This document shows, piece by piece, positions 21,211 to 34,066 of a stretch of 64,000 bases of DNA (its first letter is position 1; each line of letters starts with the position of its first letter). A program made the position numbers and the translations under genes. This stretch comes from Zoroaster sp. YZ-2022 (taxonomy: Eukaryota; Echinodermata; Asteroidea; Forcipulatida; Zoroasteridae): positions 7,321,761 to 7,385,760 of the forward strand of contig CM055823.1 of assembly GCA_029582265.1 (NCBI GenBank). Reading direction: 5' to 3'. The notes beneath the pieces were generated by a model. The model did no database searches and had not been told where the DNA came from. It was given only the letters and a program-made list of their open reading frames with translations.

Positions 21211-21495
21211 ACTTTCAGTCAATTATTTGGTAAATTATTTATTATTTAAATCCAGAAAATCACAGTAAGGGGGACGGTTGGTACCACTGTCAGCTTCACA
21301 ACAAACAAAATAGGCCTACAGGTTAATATTTGACAATTTCGTTATTTTTGAATAACTGAATCTTTACCCTTTAAGGAATAAAGCGGTTGATTAGATAAGA
21401 CAGATATATTTATTTGTAAGGAATTATCATGGAGGTTGTTCGTGCTATAACACGTTATTAATGTATTTAAATGTTTCGTTTTGGTATACACAAAG

Positions 21496-21572
21496 ACAAT
21501 TTAGAGCGGGACTTGAACCTCCGACCTCTGGATTACCATACCAGTGCTCGACCATCTGAGCTATATAATTAT
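21496..21572 (-). pseudogene. tRNA-like pol III promoter relic
   Basis: On the minus strand an A-box-like TAGCTCAGATGG (21552-21563) and a B-box GGTTCAAGTCC (21509-21519) are spaced as in a tRNA. The TPsiC stem has mismatches and no acceptor stem pairs, so it is more likely the head of a short SINE or a tRNA pseudogene than a working tRNA. Confidence 0.5.
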
Positions 21573-21750
21573 ATGCCAGATTATTTATTGAATATACTAA
21601 ATACGTAAATGCATTTTGATGAAAGTCATGACAAATAACCAAGTTGTTTGTTGATTTGTTTACTGTTATCTTGTTAAATTTGTACTAAAGTTTTAGTAAA
21701 AATATGACTATTTATATATTCATACCAATGGATGTTGCAACACACATGAT

Positions 21751-22216
21751 CAGGGGCGTAGCGAAGGCATTTTCTTTGGGGGGTGGAAGCCAATTTGCCG
21801 ACTGATATTACGACTAGTATAGGAAATTTTGTCTGGTTCCAATAACCGTGTATACATGTATAACGTATTTCACTGGTTGGCAGAAACCGACTTTATTTAT
21901 TTATTAATTTTTTGGTTAGTTATTATTTATTTATTTTATTATTTATTTATTTATTTATTACTTTTTTTGCCTACAAAGTAAAAACAACTGATAATAAACT
22001 CGGCAAATATTCAGTGCTTAGAAACACGATACATTTGCAGTCGGCAAACCCATTGCCGACCGAAAATGTATTCTGGACCAACCCTTATTCTGGACCAACC
22101 TTTGATGCTTCATTTGCAGACTGAGCCTCTGAATGCCGACTGAGAAAAATTATTGAGGGGGGGGATGTCACACCCCACACCCCCACACCCCCACACCCCC
22201 ACTCGCTACGGCCCTG
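21751..22216 (+). mobile_element. hAT-type non-autonomous element
   Basis: Ends CAGGGGCGTAGCGAAGGC and TCGCTACGGCCCTG; flanks CACATGAT and GACATGAT agree at seven of eight bases, a near-perfect hAT TSD. An (ATTT)n stretch lies at 21890-21960 and a (CCCCACA)n stretch near 22170-22200. No transposase ORF. Confidence 0.88.
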
Positions 22217-23197
22217 GACATGATTGAATATCAACGTTAAATGCCACTATAAACATTGGCGAAGTTTCAAGCGATGATGTATAACCTTTGAACATGTATA
22301 TTTTCAATTTACAAATTAATCTTCAGTCTTTTTCAGCATTTCCAATTTTCGATAGTATTTTTTTGGTTTGTTTAGCTCAGTCTACCTCGACAAAACTAAT
22401 TTCGTTCTGATTAATATTACGGCGATTGACAATCAAATAAATAACATATATATATCTTCCCTGGGGCAAAGGTAATTGTCTCCAACAAAGGGCGCTTCTT
22501 TCAACGTGGTACATGATCGCTTGTTATGAATACATAAATTAATTACCCAGCGTTTTAATGGCCGTTTGATGAGATGCAATTTGCCAGCAACCTTTGCAAA
22601 GGGATGCATCAAAAAGCCGTCTATCCCCAATCTACATACATGACGCTTGAGGTTATCTGATAATTCCGTGTATAATTGGTTCATATCTGACGTCATATGG
22701 GGGAGAGTGTGACTAATTAAAATTAATTACTCTTTCAGAAAACGCTTTTATGGATCGTGTGATAACATGGGATTCGAGCTGGATACTGTTAAAGATCATT
22801 GTTTAATGTTAAATCATTGTAGTTAATGTAATAAGAAGACTAGATTGAGGAATGGATATGTTGTGTCAATGTTGTGTCAATGTTGTGTCGAATATGAAGA
22901 CGAAGAAGGCTGTTAAAACGTGTAAATTTCAGCTTCACTAAAAACAGGGTGTTAACATCTACACCAATAGATAGCACTGATATAGACACCCCAGATTAGT
23001 ACATGCGTACACCGGTGTTTTCTAGTTGACGAGCGAAGAGACTGGAATTCTAAACGACAGTAACTCCCGTTATTATTTGTATGATTTCACAGGATGAAGC
23101 CTGTAGTTTGTGAAATGTCAGCAATGTTGTGTATTAGAAAGTAATTGGTGAAATAAAAACATGTGTGGTATTGTAGAAATTCAGTTGTAGATATATA
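22217..23197. other. Spacer, no supported gene
   Basis: The 87-codon minus ORF at 22433-22696 has no motif I recognise. A tandem TGTTGTGTCAA repeat lies at 22860-22890, and GTGTTAACATCTACACC-type MITE scraps near 22950-23020. Confidence 0.4.
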
Positions 23198-23463
23198 TAC
23201 TACTCAAAACAATTTAGGGAACACCGGAATAATCTCAGTTAAAGCAAGATCATTTATTTCAGATAAACACAATGTTTCACAGAATTGATGAGAAACAACT
23301 GCACAATGAAACAGATGATAAAGGATGCATGTAGTGATTACACATTTCATGACATGACTACTGAAAGAGAGAGGGGGTTGCAAATGATATTCCCGGTTCA
23401 TGGAACATTTCAAACCTATTTGATGTTAAAAATCCGGTGTTCCCTAAATTGTTTTGAGTAGTA
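23198..23463. mobile_element. Tc1/mariner-like MITE, full copy
   Basis: Same TIRs and interior as 19141-19406, flanked by TA. No ORF. Confidence 0.9.
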
Positions 23464-23521
23464 TATTATGTCATCATTTAAGACATGAAGGCAACGTAAA
23501 TGTGTGTGATTGGTCATAATT

Positions 23522-23782
23522 ATCTGTGTTTTGTCATATCGGTGTGGATGCTATGTCATATCGGTGTGGATGTTTTATCATATAGCCTATGGGTGTTTTG
23601 TCAATTCGGTGTGGGATTTTGTCAAATCGGTGGGGATGTGTGTTTTGTCAAATCGGTGGAGAAAGCTTTTTCATATCGGCGTGGGTTTTTGGTCAAATCT
23701 GTGTTGGTGTTTTATCATATATGGGTGTTTTGTCAAATCGGTGGGGGTGTTTTGTCAAATCGGTGTTGATGTTTTGTTAATT
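23522..23782. repeat. Degenerate ~21-25-bp tandem repeat
   Basis: About eleven diverged units of the type TTTTGTCAAATCGGTGTGGG with CATATCGG variants. Frames such as VLSNRWGCFVK are products of the repeat. Confidence 0.8.
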
Positions 23783-23855
23783 GTTTCTTATTGATTATCT
23801 AAAATACCACTGCAAAATCATGCTACATGATATTTAATAGTTACCATCACCATGT

Positions 23856-24019
23856 GTTAATTACGGAAGCTTAAATGACCATCCATGTTTCCGAGTTACA
23901 GAGGTTTTCTTTATCATGGAAAGACAAAGGCAATCAGTGTTTTCAAGATAACTATTCTGTCTTTCCATGATAAATAATCTAAGTAACACGGATGGTCATT
24001 TAAGCTTCCGTAGTTAATA
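23856..24019. mobile_element. Foldback element
   Basis: Left arm GTTAATTACGGAAGCTTAAA then TGACCATCC and, after a gap, TTTATCATGGAAAGACA; right arm TGTCTTTCCATGATAAATAA then GGATGGTCATTTAAGCTTCC and GTAGTTAA. Arms of ~70 bp around a ~25-bp loop. Confidence 0.85.
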
Positions 24020-24289
24020 CATCAAATAATTGTATGCTTTCAAGTCAAAATTAGAGAAATATGTTCTAATAAAAAATCACAAATTAAGATAATATTTACC
24101 TTCGATCTCGATCAACTAAACTAAATGATTTTTGACTGGAAATAAGTAATGTAGGCTATATAAATAATATATTGTAAAATCGCTGAAACTTTATTTAGGC
24201 TGTGCTTCTTGTATTTCAATATTATATGACTGTTTGTATTGGCCGTTCACGAATTTTAAATCATACATTTTCAGAACACGAGTATCACA

Positions 24290-24990
24290 GTTTCACCACA
24301 TAAAACGTACTTGATGTAAAGTTGATGATGCTATCAGACGTATCTCGTATTTGTTTTGTTTTCTTGTCTGAGGGCCTATATAGTTTTTAGGAACCGTTCG
24401 CAAAACGATATTTCTCATTAATGCACGTCTAGGTTTTGGTGACGAACCGTACTGAAATGTCACGCTATAAAGAAAACAAAGATCGTGTTCGTCGATCGAA
24501 AGTTTGAAATGCGTTTTCATTATTTTCTCGTTAAAGGGAAGGTACAACATTGGTATTTGTTTTAATGTCCAATATGTGCGATATTTCTCACCTTAGTGTA
24601 CACTGATTTCATAATACTGTTATCTGTATACTGTGACTTGAGAATTGTGAAATGGAAATAAATGTGAATGAATTGATTGAATGGAATTTTACCGGATTAT
24701 CAAATTAACAATTTATTATCTCTAAACTTACTTGGTTTAAAGTTCGTACACGTATCGGTCATACTGTGAAGTTATTTCGCCTGTATAGTGCTTTCATCTT
24801 AACAGGAAGTGTTTTGTCGCATTTACGAGAGAAACGCATTACAGACGACCACTTTTTGTTTAACAAAAACATACAAAACATTTAACAGTCGTGTACTAAA
24901 AACGCCAGGTGAGCACCTATTGTGAAGACACTTTCACGGGTTGAAATGAGCGTACTTTACCAAATACCAATGATGTACATTCCCTACAAC
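24290..24990. mobile_element. Two pieces of the AAAGGGAAGGTAC dispersed repeat
   Basis: 24290-24560 ends TCGTTAAAGGGAAGGTACAA; 24705-24990 contains AAACTTACTTGGTTTAAAGT, CACCTATTGTGAAGACACTT and TACCAAATACCAATGATGTA. They appear to be separate insertions. Confidence 0.5.
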
Positions 24991-25139
24991 ATAATGAGAT
25001 GAAACTTTCACAGGTTAGTTGTTAAAAATTATAATCTTTATTCACATGAAGTGAGAGAGTGGAAGTATGTCAATGATATATTTTCCCTTTAAATCGCACC
25101 CTGTCTGCCTGCTATCTACGTTGAGGCCACCCACGTGTT

Positions 25140-25352
25140 TCAAGGCAGTCCACAACCACTTTGAATCATACCGTACCTCATGAAACGCCAGTACAAGCTC
25201 CCGGTGTCAGAAGCTGGACCGTTGCAAATCGGCTTCGTCCCGCAGCTGTGCCAGGTGCCAACATGGCCGTGGTAAAATCCAATTCTTAACAAGTAAACAT
25301 CCATATTACATGTACCGCCGGTGGAAAATACATTTCGCTTTGTAGATATGTG
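25140..25352 (-). CDS. Cys-rich ORF, possible terminal exon, unknown
   Basis: On the minus strand, roughly 60 codons from about 25320 to a TGA near 25143 are more GC-balanced than their surroundings and read Cys/Gly/Trp-rich (STGGTCNMDVYLLRIGF, GTWHSCGTKPICNGP, QSGCGLP at the end). This resembles a secreted cysteine-rich domain, but I recognise no family. The only AG upstream on that strand (near 25342) has a poor pyrimidine tract. It may be a real terminal exon, a decayed gene or a chance frame. Confidence 0.22.
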   Translation of the reverse strand, partial: HISTKRNVFSTGGTCNMDVYLLRIGFYHGHVGTWHSCGTKPICNGPASDTGSLYWRFMRYGMIQSGCGLP

Positions 25353-26309
25353 CACGAACGTGGTTCAGAATAGGGAAACTGAAATTATAGTGAATTATTT
25401 TAAAGCAGTGCACGTATTGGGCTGGCAACTCGAGGGTCGTGATCACCTCCCAACAGAGGTCAGAAGTAGCCATTTACGGAGATCATTCAGGGTCAGAGTG
25501 ACCCAAATACGGGTTAGAAATATCTGACAACAATTCTTTCTGACCTTATTTCTAGGTCATTAAGACTCTTTTTGTCCAATCTTCTGGGAGAATCAAAAAT
25601 GGGTAGTTACTCATCTATCCAAGTGAGTTTGTCTTGATCGTACTTGTTACTTCGCTTTTTGTATGACAACATGCAACGAGTTCATGATTGGAGGTTATCA
25701 TGACAACTCGTCCAATTGACCAATCTCCATTCATACATGATGGCGATTCACAACGCTTGTTTTTATCACGTGGCCACTCGCATCTAATTCAACAAGAAAT
25801 GTGTTCAATCAGGTCTGTTTCGTTAAAAGCAATGGCCTCTTTGTGTTACACGCAATATGCGTCACGTTTATAAAACGCAACAAAAAGTAAATATCTTAAT
25901 TATATTAACGAATGTTCAATTAGCTTTGGCTACTCTGATTATTTGAACAAAACAATGGAAATGTTGACACATTTATTTATTTATTAATCAGGCATTTAAT
26001 TGTAAAGATGTTTACAATTTATTTATTTATTTTTTAACAGATTTTTAGAATTCAGAGATCACGCAATTTGCGTCACTACGTGTGATATCAGAAGTCTGTA
26101 ATTTATGTAGGTAATAGATTTCTGATAAATTGTTTGTTATAAATGCGTATTTTTGAGAAAAAAATATTTTGGGAGGTCTATTTCAAAAGACTAATAATTT
26201 ACACATATTGTGCTAAGATTTGATTGATGAAGACAACTATATGTTTGCGCATGCATGTGTTGATAGTTGTACAAGAAGTCTTAGACAAATAATCCGTGTG
26301 TCTGGGAGT

Positions 26310-26400
26310 TGCTCAGGAATAGCTCAGTCGGTACAGAACTTGACTCATAATAAAAAGACCCGAGTTAAATCGAGTACAATTCCTTGTGAGTACTGGGGAC
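26310..26400 (+). pseudogene. Degraded tRNA-Met-like sequence
   Basis: A-box-like TAGCTCAGTCGG (26320-26331), an anticodon-loop-like GACTCATAAT and a weak B-box region (GAGTACAATTCC). Stems do not pair well. Probably the head of an old SINE. Confidence 0.35.
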
Positions 26401-26970
26401 TGTTAAGCAAAGCTGGACACTTGCAAATAGTGCACAGAAACAGTCCTGGGCCTAAGGCACTCAGTGAAAAGGATACAGGCACATGTACGTCTCCATGATC
26501 CCGCAGATGCAGAGACACACATTGCGTAAAACGCTCTCCGCGTGCTGGCGTATTATGACCTCAGTGGCGTATATATACCTAAGTCTGCAGTAACTTAAGG
26601 TCAGTCCCCTTTAACCTCTGTCTTATCTTGTAATATTTTAAATGAAATCCAATCAACATGGAGTGCTACGTAATTGATTACGGTTTAGGAGGTATTTTCA
26701 ATTTGGCGAGGTCGACCTTGATGTTACACGTCACGAAAGATCAGGACCATGGCAAGTGGAATCACGCGATATACCTTATAACACCTCCAACCAACCTCGT
26801 TCTGTTTGGCAATCTCTATCCCACCTGGTAGGCAGATGTTTAAAGTATACACCTTTCGTAAAATATATGTTAATGCATACTCACATGGGAGTCAGCACAT
26901 TTAGTAATAAACCGATTTCTTAATAACTTAATTAATTACTCAATTACTTGATTAATGAATTATAATCTGT

Positions 26971-27318
26971 CGTGGAGTGTCGTGGCCGAGCGGTCTAGCT
27001 TACCGGAATCAAGTTCTGATGTTAGCAGCAGAATGTGGGTTCGAATCCCGGCCGTGACATTTGTGTCCTTGAGCAAGACACTTAACCATAATTGCTTCTC
27101 TCCACCCAGGGGTTAAATGGGTACCTGTGAGGGCAGAGTTGGTTGATTAGCCCTATATGCGCTGTAATGGCAGCAGTTGAGCTGTATACTTCCCAGGGAG
27201 CTGAGATGGTTTCAGGAATGATTTATGAGCCTTATGAGCAGGGGTAATAATATAATGCGCCTTGAGCACCACTCAGTTGGTGGATACGTGCGCTATATAA
27301 GTCCACACATTATTATTA
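26971..27318 (+). mobile_element. tRNA-Leu-derived SINE, head type A / tail type I
   Basis: The head GTGTCGTGGCCGAGCGGTCT ... GGAATCAAGTTCTGA ... GTGGGTTCGAATCCC keeps tRNA-Leu(CAA)-like order, with CAA in the anticodon position. Then come core TTGAGCAAGACACTTAACCA, CACCACTCAGTTGGTGGATA, CGTGCGCTATATAAGTCC and a short ATTATTATT tail. Confidence 0.92.
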
Positions 27319-27742
27319 AAAATTGTACATGGTGTGAACATAGAGGTGTGAACTTGGTGATGGTACAACGTTATTTCAGTAAAATGTATACACAAAATGT
27401 TCAAGATTCATTTTACTTAGGATTATAGTTATTAGGATTAGGATTATAGTTATTTAATTTTACGACAAAAGACAAACTGGATGAACAGACATTTCAGGAG
27501 AGTAACATGAGTCGTTTGAACAAACGGGGAGTTACATTATTCAAGAGTAGTGTCCATATTGTAAAACTAACTCAATAGGAACACCATGTAAAAAGTGAAG
27601 TTGAAACCACGATTGTTGACATCCAAAATGTTTACACTATGTCAGTGACCTTACATGCGTGGAGACATACCTGTTTGCATGCAGTGTAAAACATTTTCGT
27701 AAGTATACGCAGATTTTAAGTTCACACACTTGCATTATATAG

Positions 27743-27823
27743 TTACACTGAAAAAAACTGGGGTTAACACCAGTGGTGTTCACATTGGGTAACTCGCCCA
27801 ATAAGAACAACACCGAGTTATAA
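27743..27823. mobile_element. Short 'TTACACTGAAAAAAACTGG' MITE-like element
   Basis: Contains TAACACCAGTGGTGTT, a palindrome also near 2878, and ends with AACAACACCGAGTTATAA. Boundaries uncertain. Confidence 0.4.
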
Positions 27824-27855
27824 AATATACATCATTGGTATTTAATACTGCATGT

Positions 27856-28449
<594 letters not shown>

Positions 28450-28652
28450 CTGTTATCCTCTTCGTATATTAAGTAGATGCGTCACACACGCGCATTTGCA
28501 CGGCACACGAACTTGTTTTTCAGCTACAAGGAAAGACTGTTAAACTGTGCAATAGACAGAAAACATTTAATAAATAATATGTTACGTTTTAATACATTTT
28601 TATCAGTGAAATAGTATCAATTTTGTAAGATTCCAATCTTTTGCAAAACATA

Positions 28653-28918
28653 CAATTCGTCCCTAATTTGCCATAGTGATCAATCCTGAATTAAGTTGGC
28701 ATAGTGACCAATGCGGTATTGGTCACTTTGCCAAATTACAAAAATAGCCAGTTAGAGCATTCGTCATTTGAATGCATGCTCTATCTCCAAAACTATAAGG
28801 AATACATGCATGTGGATTAGACACAATGGTAGGTCTCTTCCTGAATGTACTAATGGGCGGGAAAACTTAAAATTTAAAAAAGTCGGATTGGTCACTATGG
28901 CAAATTAGGGACGAATTG
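28653..28918. mobile_element. MITE with ~33-bp TIR (CAATTCGTCCC family)
   Basis: Left end CAATTCGTCCCTAATTTGCC then ATAGTGATCAATCC; right end GGATTGGTCACTATGGCAAA then TTAGGGACGAATTG. Arms differ at about one base. Internal CATAGTGACCAATGCGG repeats the terminal motif. Confidence 0.88.
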
Positions 28919-30792
28919 CGACCAACTCTTACTCTTTAAGATTTCTTCTGTAATTCATTTTAAGAAAAGTTGAGCAATGCATTTTCTTATAGTCACAGAT
29001 TGGAACTACTCCATAGGAACGAGGCGTGGCTTATGTTGAAATGACGTGACACTTACCAACATTATGGTAAAGGCAACGCCCAATGATGCGTTTTTAATAG
29101 AATTATATTTGCTAATACGCGCCTACTTATAACCTTTAAGCTGAGTGATTAATTATGACTGAATGGGAATAATATATTAATTATGACTGAATGGGAATAA
29201 TATATTGTGGATACTTATTAAAATTGTGTGTAGAAATGCCGTTCTATTCGGCTTGGGTTTGTTTCCCTTGGGTGTTTCTGTTCTAATGGTTGTATAATCT
29301 CCGAGACTGAAGCAGTAATGACCCGCTGTTAATGCCATTGCCTCTTAATTACTTTTCTTGTTAAATACCCATCACACGAAAGTTGCAGGAGATTCGAATG
29401 GGACTGCTTAATGCCGGACTAAAGATAAGCCACGGAAAATATTTGCACAAGTCAGTGATTTCGAGGCGGAAAGGTTTGGCCTACGCTCCTAAGACAATAC
29501 CATGAGATCAGCGTGAGCGAGCCACGGGGTCCTCATAGCGTTACCCGCGGTCAGTTTGCTGAGGATAAATGAGGCTGGCAATTTGAAACATAGTGATATC
29601 TGTAAAAGACGAACTCAAGTGCTTGGAACACACACATGTTAAGTAAATATTTTTTGAGTTTTGAAAAAACGCGATTCAAGGTTGTCAAAAATCAGGTTTC
29701 GGCTCATGTGCAAATGAAAATATGCACTTATTTCTCATGCAATTTTCACCATCAATGCATGCCATTGGCGTTTATCTGATGTGTTCATCATCTAGAGAGT
29801 GTCATGTTACATAATATCGCGGTATGCTATAAAAAAAAAGAATCGCCGAAAACACGCTTAACATGTTTGTGGTCCAAGCACCGTGGTGCACTGTGGTAAA
29901 GTCGTTTGCATACAGGACTGCAAGTCATTATTTTCTTGAAGTTGTGATGGAGAGAGAGAGAGAGAGCGTGCCTTACATATAATGTGATTCAGATTTTACA
30001 AACGAGAACCTTGGCACAGCACGTGACGCCACACACTTTGATCGAAGCTATTAATTATGAAATTGTTATCTTGAAAAGCGGGGGACGATCTCTCCAGTGA
30101 CGAGATGCCTCGGTTGTTGCGATTATTTATAAGCGTTTCATCTCAACCAAAGCCTTCTCCGTATTCATAGTCTGCATTCCAACCTCCATACTTTAATAAG
30201 TCTGGCGCGACGGCTTAAGATCTTCCATCCCTTGATAACTTCATATGTTTGATAGCTTACATGTCTGCTTTATTTCATGTCTCTGTTTATGTTTATAATA
30301 ATAATGATACTATTATTTCTAATTTTGGCCCCTTTCCAAAGGTTAGAAAGGGTATCATTTCCTTTTGGCTGTCATTTCAGAAACACGGGGCAAGTCCCTT
30401 CTTGTTCACAATATTAAAGTGTAGCGGCATTTGTTCTAGGCATTTTCTAATACACGAAAAGCTTCAAGAGAAAGTACATTTCTAATACACGAAAAGCTTC
30501 AAGAGAAAGTACATATATATAGGCCTACATGGTTTTGTTATACCGAATCAGTATATAAAAGCTAACTTGATTAACTTAGAGAATTGATGTTAAGTAGGTA
30601 GATTATGTAAAGGGATTGATATTAATCTGCTTGAAAGGTACCATGAAAACACAACAATATTGTCTTTTGCAAAATGTTGCAAGACTGCAGTGTTTTTACA
30701 CTTGTGTAATGACTTAGACTCCACGCAATAAGCTGACACAGTGACGGTTAAATGTATATCAATGGATTAGTATGCTAATATTAATAGCAAAT
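28919..30792. other. Spacer, no supported gene
   Basis: Two small tandem duplications are visible: ~30 bp at 29149-29206 (TTAATTATGACTGAATGGGA) and 36 bp at 30447-30515 (CTAATACACGAAAAGCTTCA). A (GA)n run lies at 29950-29968. Confidence 0.5.
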
Positions 30793-31140
30793 GTGACTGG
30801 CTCTGGCAAAACCCTAAACTTAGACCCAATTTTCAAAAGTGAGATTTTGGTATAGTTTGATTCTCTAGATTTCCTTCTTTCATTTCATACCAGATTTGTA
30901 TATATCACAAGACAAGAAATTGTTTCTACAAATCTGGTATCAAATGAAAGAGAACAATCTACAGAATCAAACTAAATCAAAATCTATATTTTAAAAAAAA
31001 ATAAAAAAATAAAAAAATAAATCTGATTTCTACAAATCTGGTATAATCAAATGAAAGAGGAAAATCTAGAGAATCAAACTATACCAAAATCTCACTTTTG
31101 AAAATTGGGTCCAAGTTCAGGGTTTTGCCAGAGTCAGTCA
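30793..31140. mobile_element. Foldback element with ~110-bp arms
   Basis: Left arm 30793-30901 (TGACTGGCTCTGGCAAAACC ... CATACCAGATTTGTA) is complementary to 31032-31140 (TACAAATCTGGTATAATCAA ... TTTTGCCAGAGTCAGTCA). A third, partial copy of the right arm sits at 30930-30990, so one arm was duplicated. Confidence 0.88.
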
Positions 31141-31218
31141 CATATAGAAACCAACTTGTGAAAGTTTCAGCTTTAAATGTCATTTTAAGAACGAAGTGAA
31201 ACAAATTCAGATTCGAAT

Positions 31219-32020
<802 letters not shown>

Positions 32021-32444
32021 GTGAAAATGTAATTAATTAAGTACCGGTACTCTATCTTTTCGTGTCAGGCTTTTGTAAAGGGCAAAGGTTTTAACCCATT
32101 TCAATTGAAAGAAAATTGCTTGGAATTTAGGTCGTATTATTCTTCAGGTTGCGTTGTTGTGATACGAGAGAAGGGTAAATCCTGTAATACCCTTTTAATA
32201 ATTGTAAAGCCTGGATTCCTGAACTCGCCCTAGAGCTATTGTGCGTGCTCACAATTCCTGGGATGCAATATCACAGCGGAGGAAAATATGAAAACACTGG
32301 GTTCTTTCATTACGTTTCACCACTCTTAAATTGCCACAAGCCGATTGGCACGACGATAGCAGATGAGGCCTGCATGCATGTAACACCTTTCCGCAATGAA
32401 TATTCGTCGATGTACGTCTATAATTGGATTAGCATTTGTTCTAG

Positions 32445-32636
32445 GTAATGGAGAATAAAACGAAGGAAATGAGGTGTCTACAAAGTGCAGTGCGGTCCAG
32501 TCGGTACAACCTCATGATCACAGCGCGTTTACAACCCCGGTGCAGTGGTAGGTCTACTTGCAGTGTAGAGGAATTTGCAGCTCGCCAGACTACCAAGCAG
32601 TCTGTAAGCACTGTAGCCCACACTGCTTTGGTGTAA
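32445..32636 (+). CDS. Candidate terminal exon, unknown
   Basis: Open frame of 63 codons plus TAA directly after an acceptor-like GCATTTGTTCTAG, starting in phase 0 (VMENKTKEMRCLQSAVRSSR) and ending VSTVAHTALV. It is clearly GC-richer than the flanks and rich in Ser, Arg and Thr with scattered Cys, which would fit a cytoplasmic tail with a PDZ-type hydrophobic C-terminus. Same strand and start phase as the GPCR tail exon at 16549, so an alternative last exon of that gene is conceivable; so is an ATG-start 62-codon ORF by chance. No homology recognised. Confidence 0.28.
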   Translation, partial: VMENKTKEMRCLQSAVRSSRYNLMITARLQPRCSGRSTCSVEEFAARQTTKQSVSTVAHTALV

Positions 32637-33194
32637 CCATACGTACCCCTTCCCCTCCGACATCAACCAGAAGTATGTGCTAAAGGTTTCTTTGCCCTAC
32701 TTGGTATTCGGATCCCTACGAAAAATATAAATTTCAAAAAAGCAAGATTCGATCGAGAAACATAACGGTGAAGATGTTTGCTCGGGCACTATAACGTTGC
32801 TTATTTATAGAAATATGTACATGCAATCGCGATGCAATACGCGATAAACGCCATATTTAAAACTTTTGCACCAACACCACTCAGACATCGTTCACATGTA
32901 GGCAAACAGGTAGTTCCAACTCAGTTTATAGCAAAACACGATATAACCACTATATAAACTCAATCATTATACACGTTTTATTCCATACCACGATAAACGC
33001 CACGCCGGCTTCTCTGCGATATTCTGTTTTCTCAAAACAGCTCAAATGGATATATAGCGTTTTGCTATGAAACTCTTCATATGCTTGGTCTGTATAATTT
33101 CTCCCAAAAATCAGTTTGGGAAACCCCTCTAAATCCTATAGCTACGAATCCACATGGCATGGAATCGAAGAGCTAGTTTCAGATGAAAATGATA

Positions 33195-33384
33195 AGGTCA
33201 CATAACCATTGCTTCTGAACACCCTCACTATCTTCGACTCCCCAAAATCAAGAGTAAGTTCCATTTGGATAGCTTCTTCCCTAGAACAGCATTACAATGG
33301 AACAACCTTCCTGCTGATTGTTTTCCACCAACTTACGATCTAATTAAGTTTAAGAAAAATATCAACAAATGTAATCTTGCTTAA
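33195..33384 (+). pseudogene. Non-LTR retrotransposon pol, C-terminal end
   Basis: The frame ending at TAA 33382-33384 reads EHPHYLRLPKIKSKFHLDSF then FPRTALQWNNLPADCF and IKFKKNINKCNLA. The F-P-R-T-A-x-x-W-N-x-L-P signature followed by FK is the typical C-terminus of LINE polyproteins (I/Jockey/CR1-like group). A 3' UTR ending in A-rich sequence (33464-33484) follows. 5'-truncated. Confidence 0.75.
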
Positions 33385-33485
33385 ATGGTGGATGTTATCG
33401 CAAATGTAACCCCTTACACTCTAGTGGCTTTTTTTGGCCTTGTTTGGGGTGACTGACAGTAAATTAAAAAAAATAACAAAAAAAA

Positions 33486-33592
33486 TTAGCCAGTAATTTC
33501 CAGTCGTGTTTATCTTAAACTGTTCATTTTAAACCAGGACCAGATTCCATGCCCTGTTGAATGTCTGCTATGATTGTGACGATATTGTCCCT
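33486..33592. mobile_element. Partial AGGGACAATATCG MITE
   Basis: Right-hand portion of the family seen complete at 5037 and 34595: TTAGCCAGTAATTTCC ... GATTGTGACGATATTGTCCC. It abuts the LINE A-rich tail. Confidence 0.75.
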
Positions 33593-33618
33593 TTAAAGGT
33601 AGTAACTACTACTGGTAA

Positions 33619-34066
33619 AAAGTACAATACATGTATACTATATAAGTACCAACTGAATATCAGCTTATTTCCTTGGCATAAATAACACGATAAAAAGTAC
33701 AATACATGTATACTATATAGCAACTGATCGAATATCAGCTTATTTCCTTGGCATAAATAACACGAAAAAAGTACAATACATGTATACTATATAAGTAGCA
33801 ACTGAATATCAGCTTATTTCCTTGGCATAAATAACACGAAAAAAGTACAATACATGTATACTATATAAGTAGCAACTGAATATCAGCTTATTTCCTTGGC
33901 ATAAATAACACGAAAAAAAAGTACAATACATGTATACTACATAAGTACCAACTGAATATCAGCTTATTTCCTTGGCATAAATAACACGAAAAAAAAGTAC
34001 AATACATGTATACCATATAAGTACCAACTGAATATCAGCTTATTTCCTTGGTATAAATAACACGAA
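33619..34066. repeat. ~75-bp tandem repeat, six units
   Basis: Unit AAAGTACAATACATGTATAC ... CTGAATATCAGCTTATTTCC ... AAATAACACGA, with starts near 33621, 33696, 33770, 33844, 33920 and 33996; A-run length explains the spacing change. Confidence 0.93.

Noticed and set aside
21496..21572. Functional tRNA gene
   Set aside because: A and B boxes are present, but acceptor and TPsiC stems do not pair.
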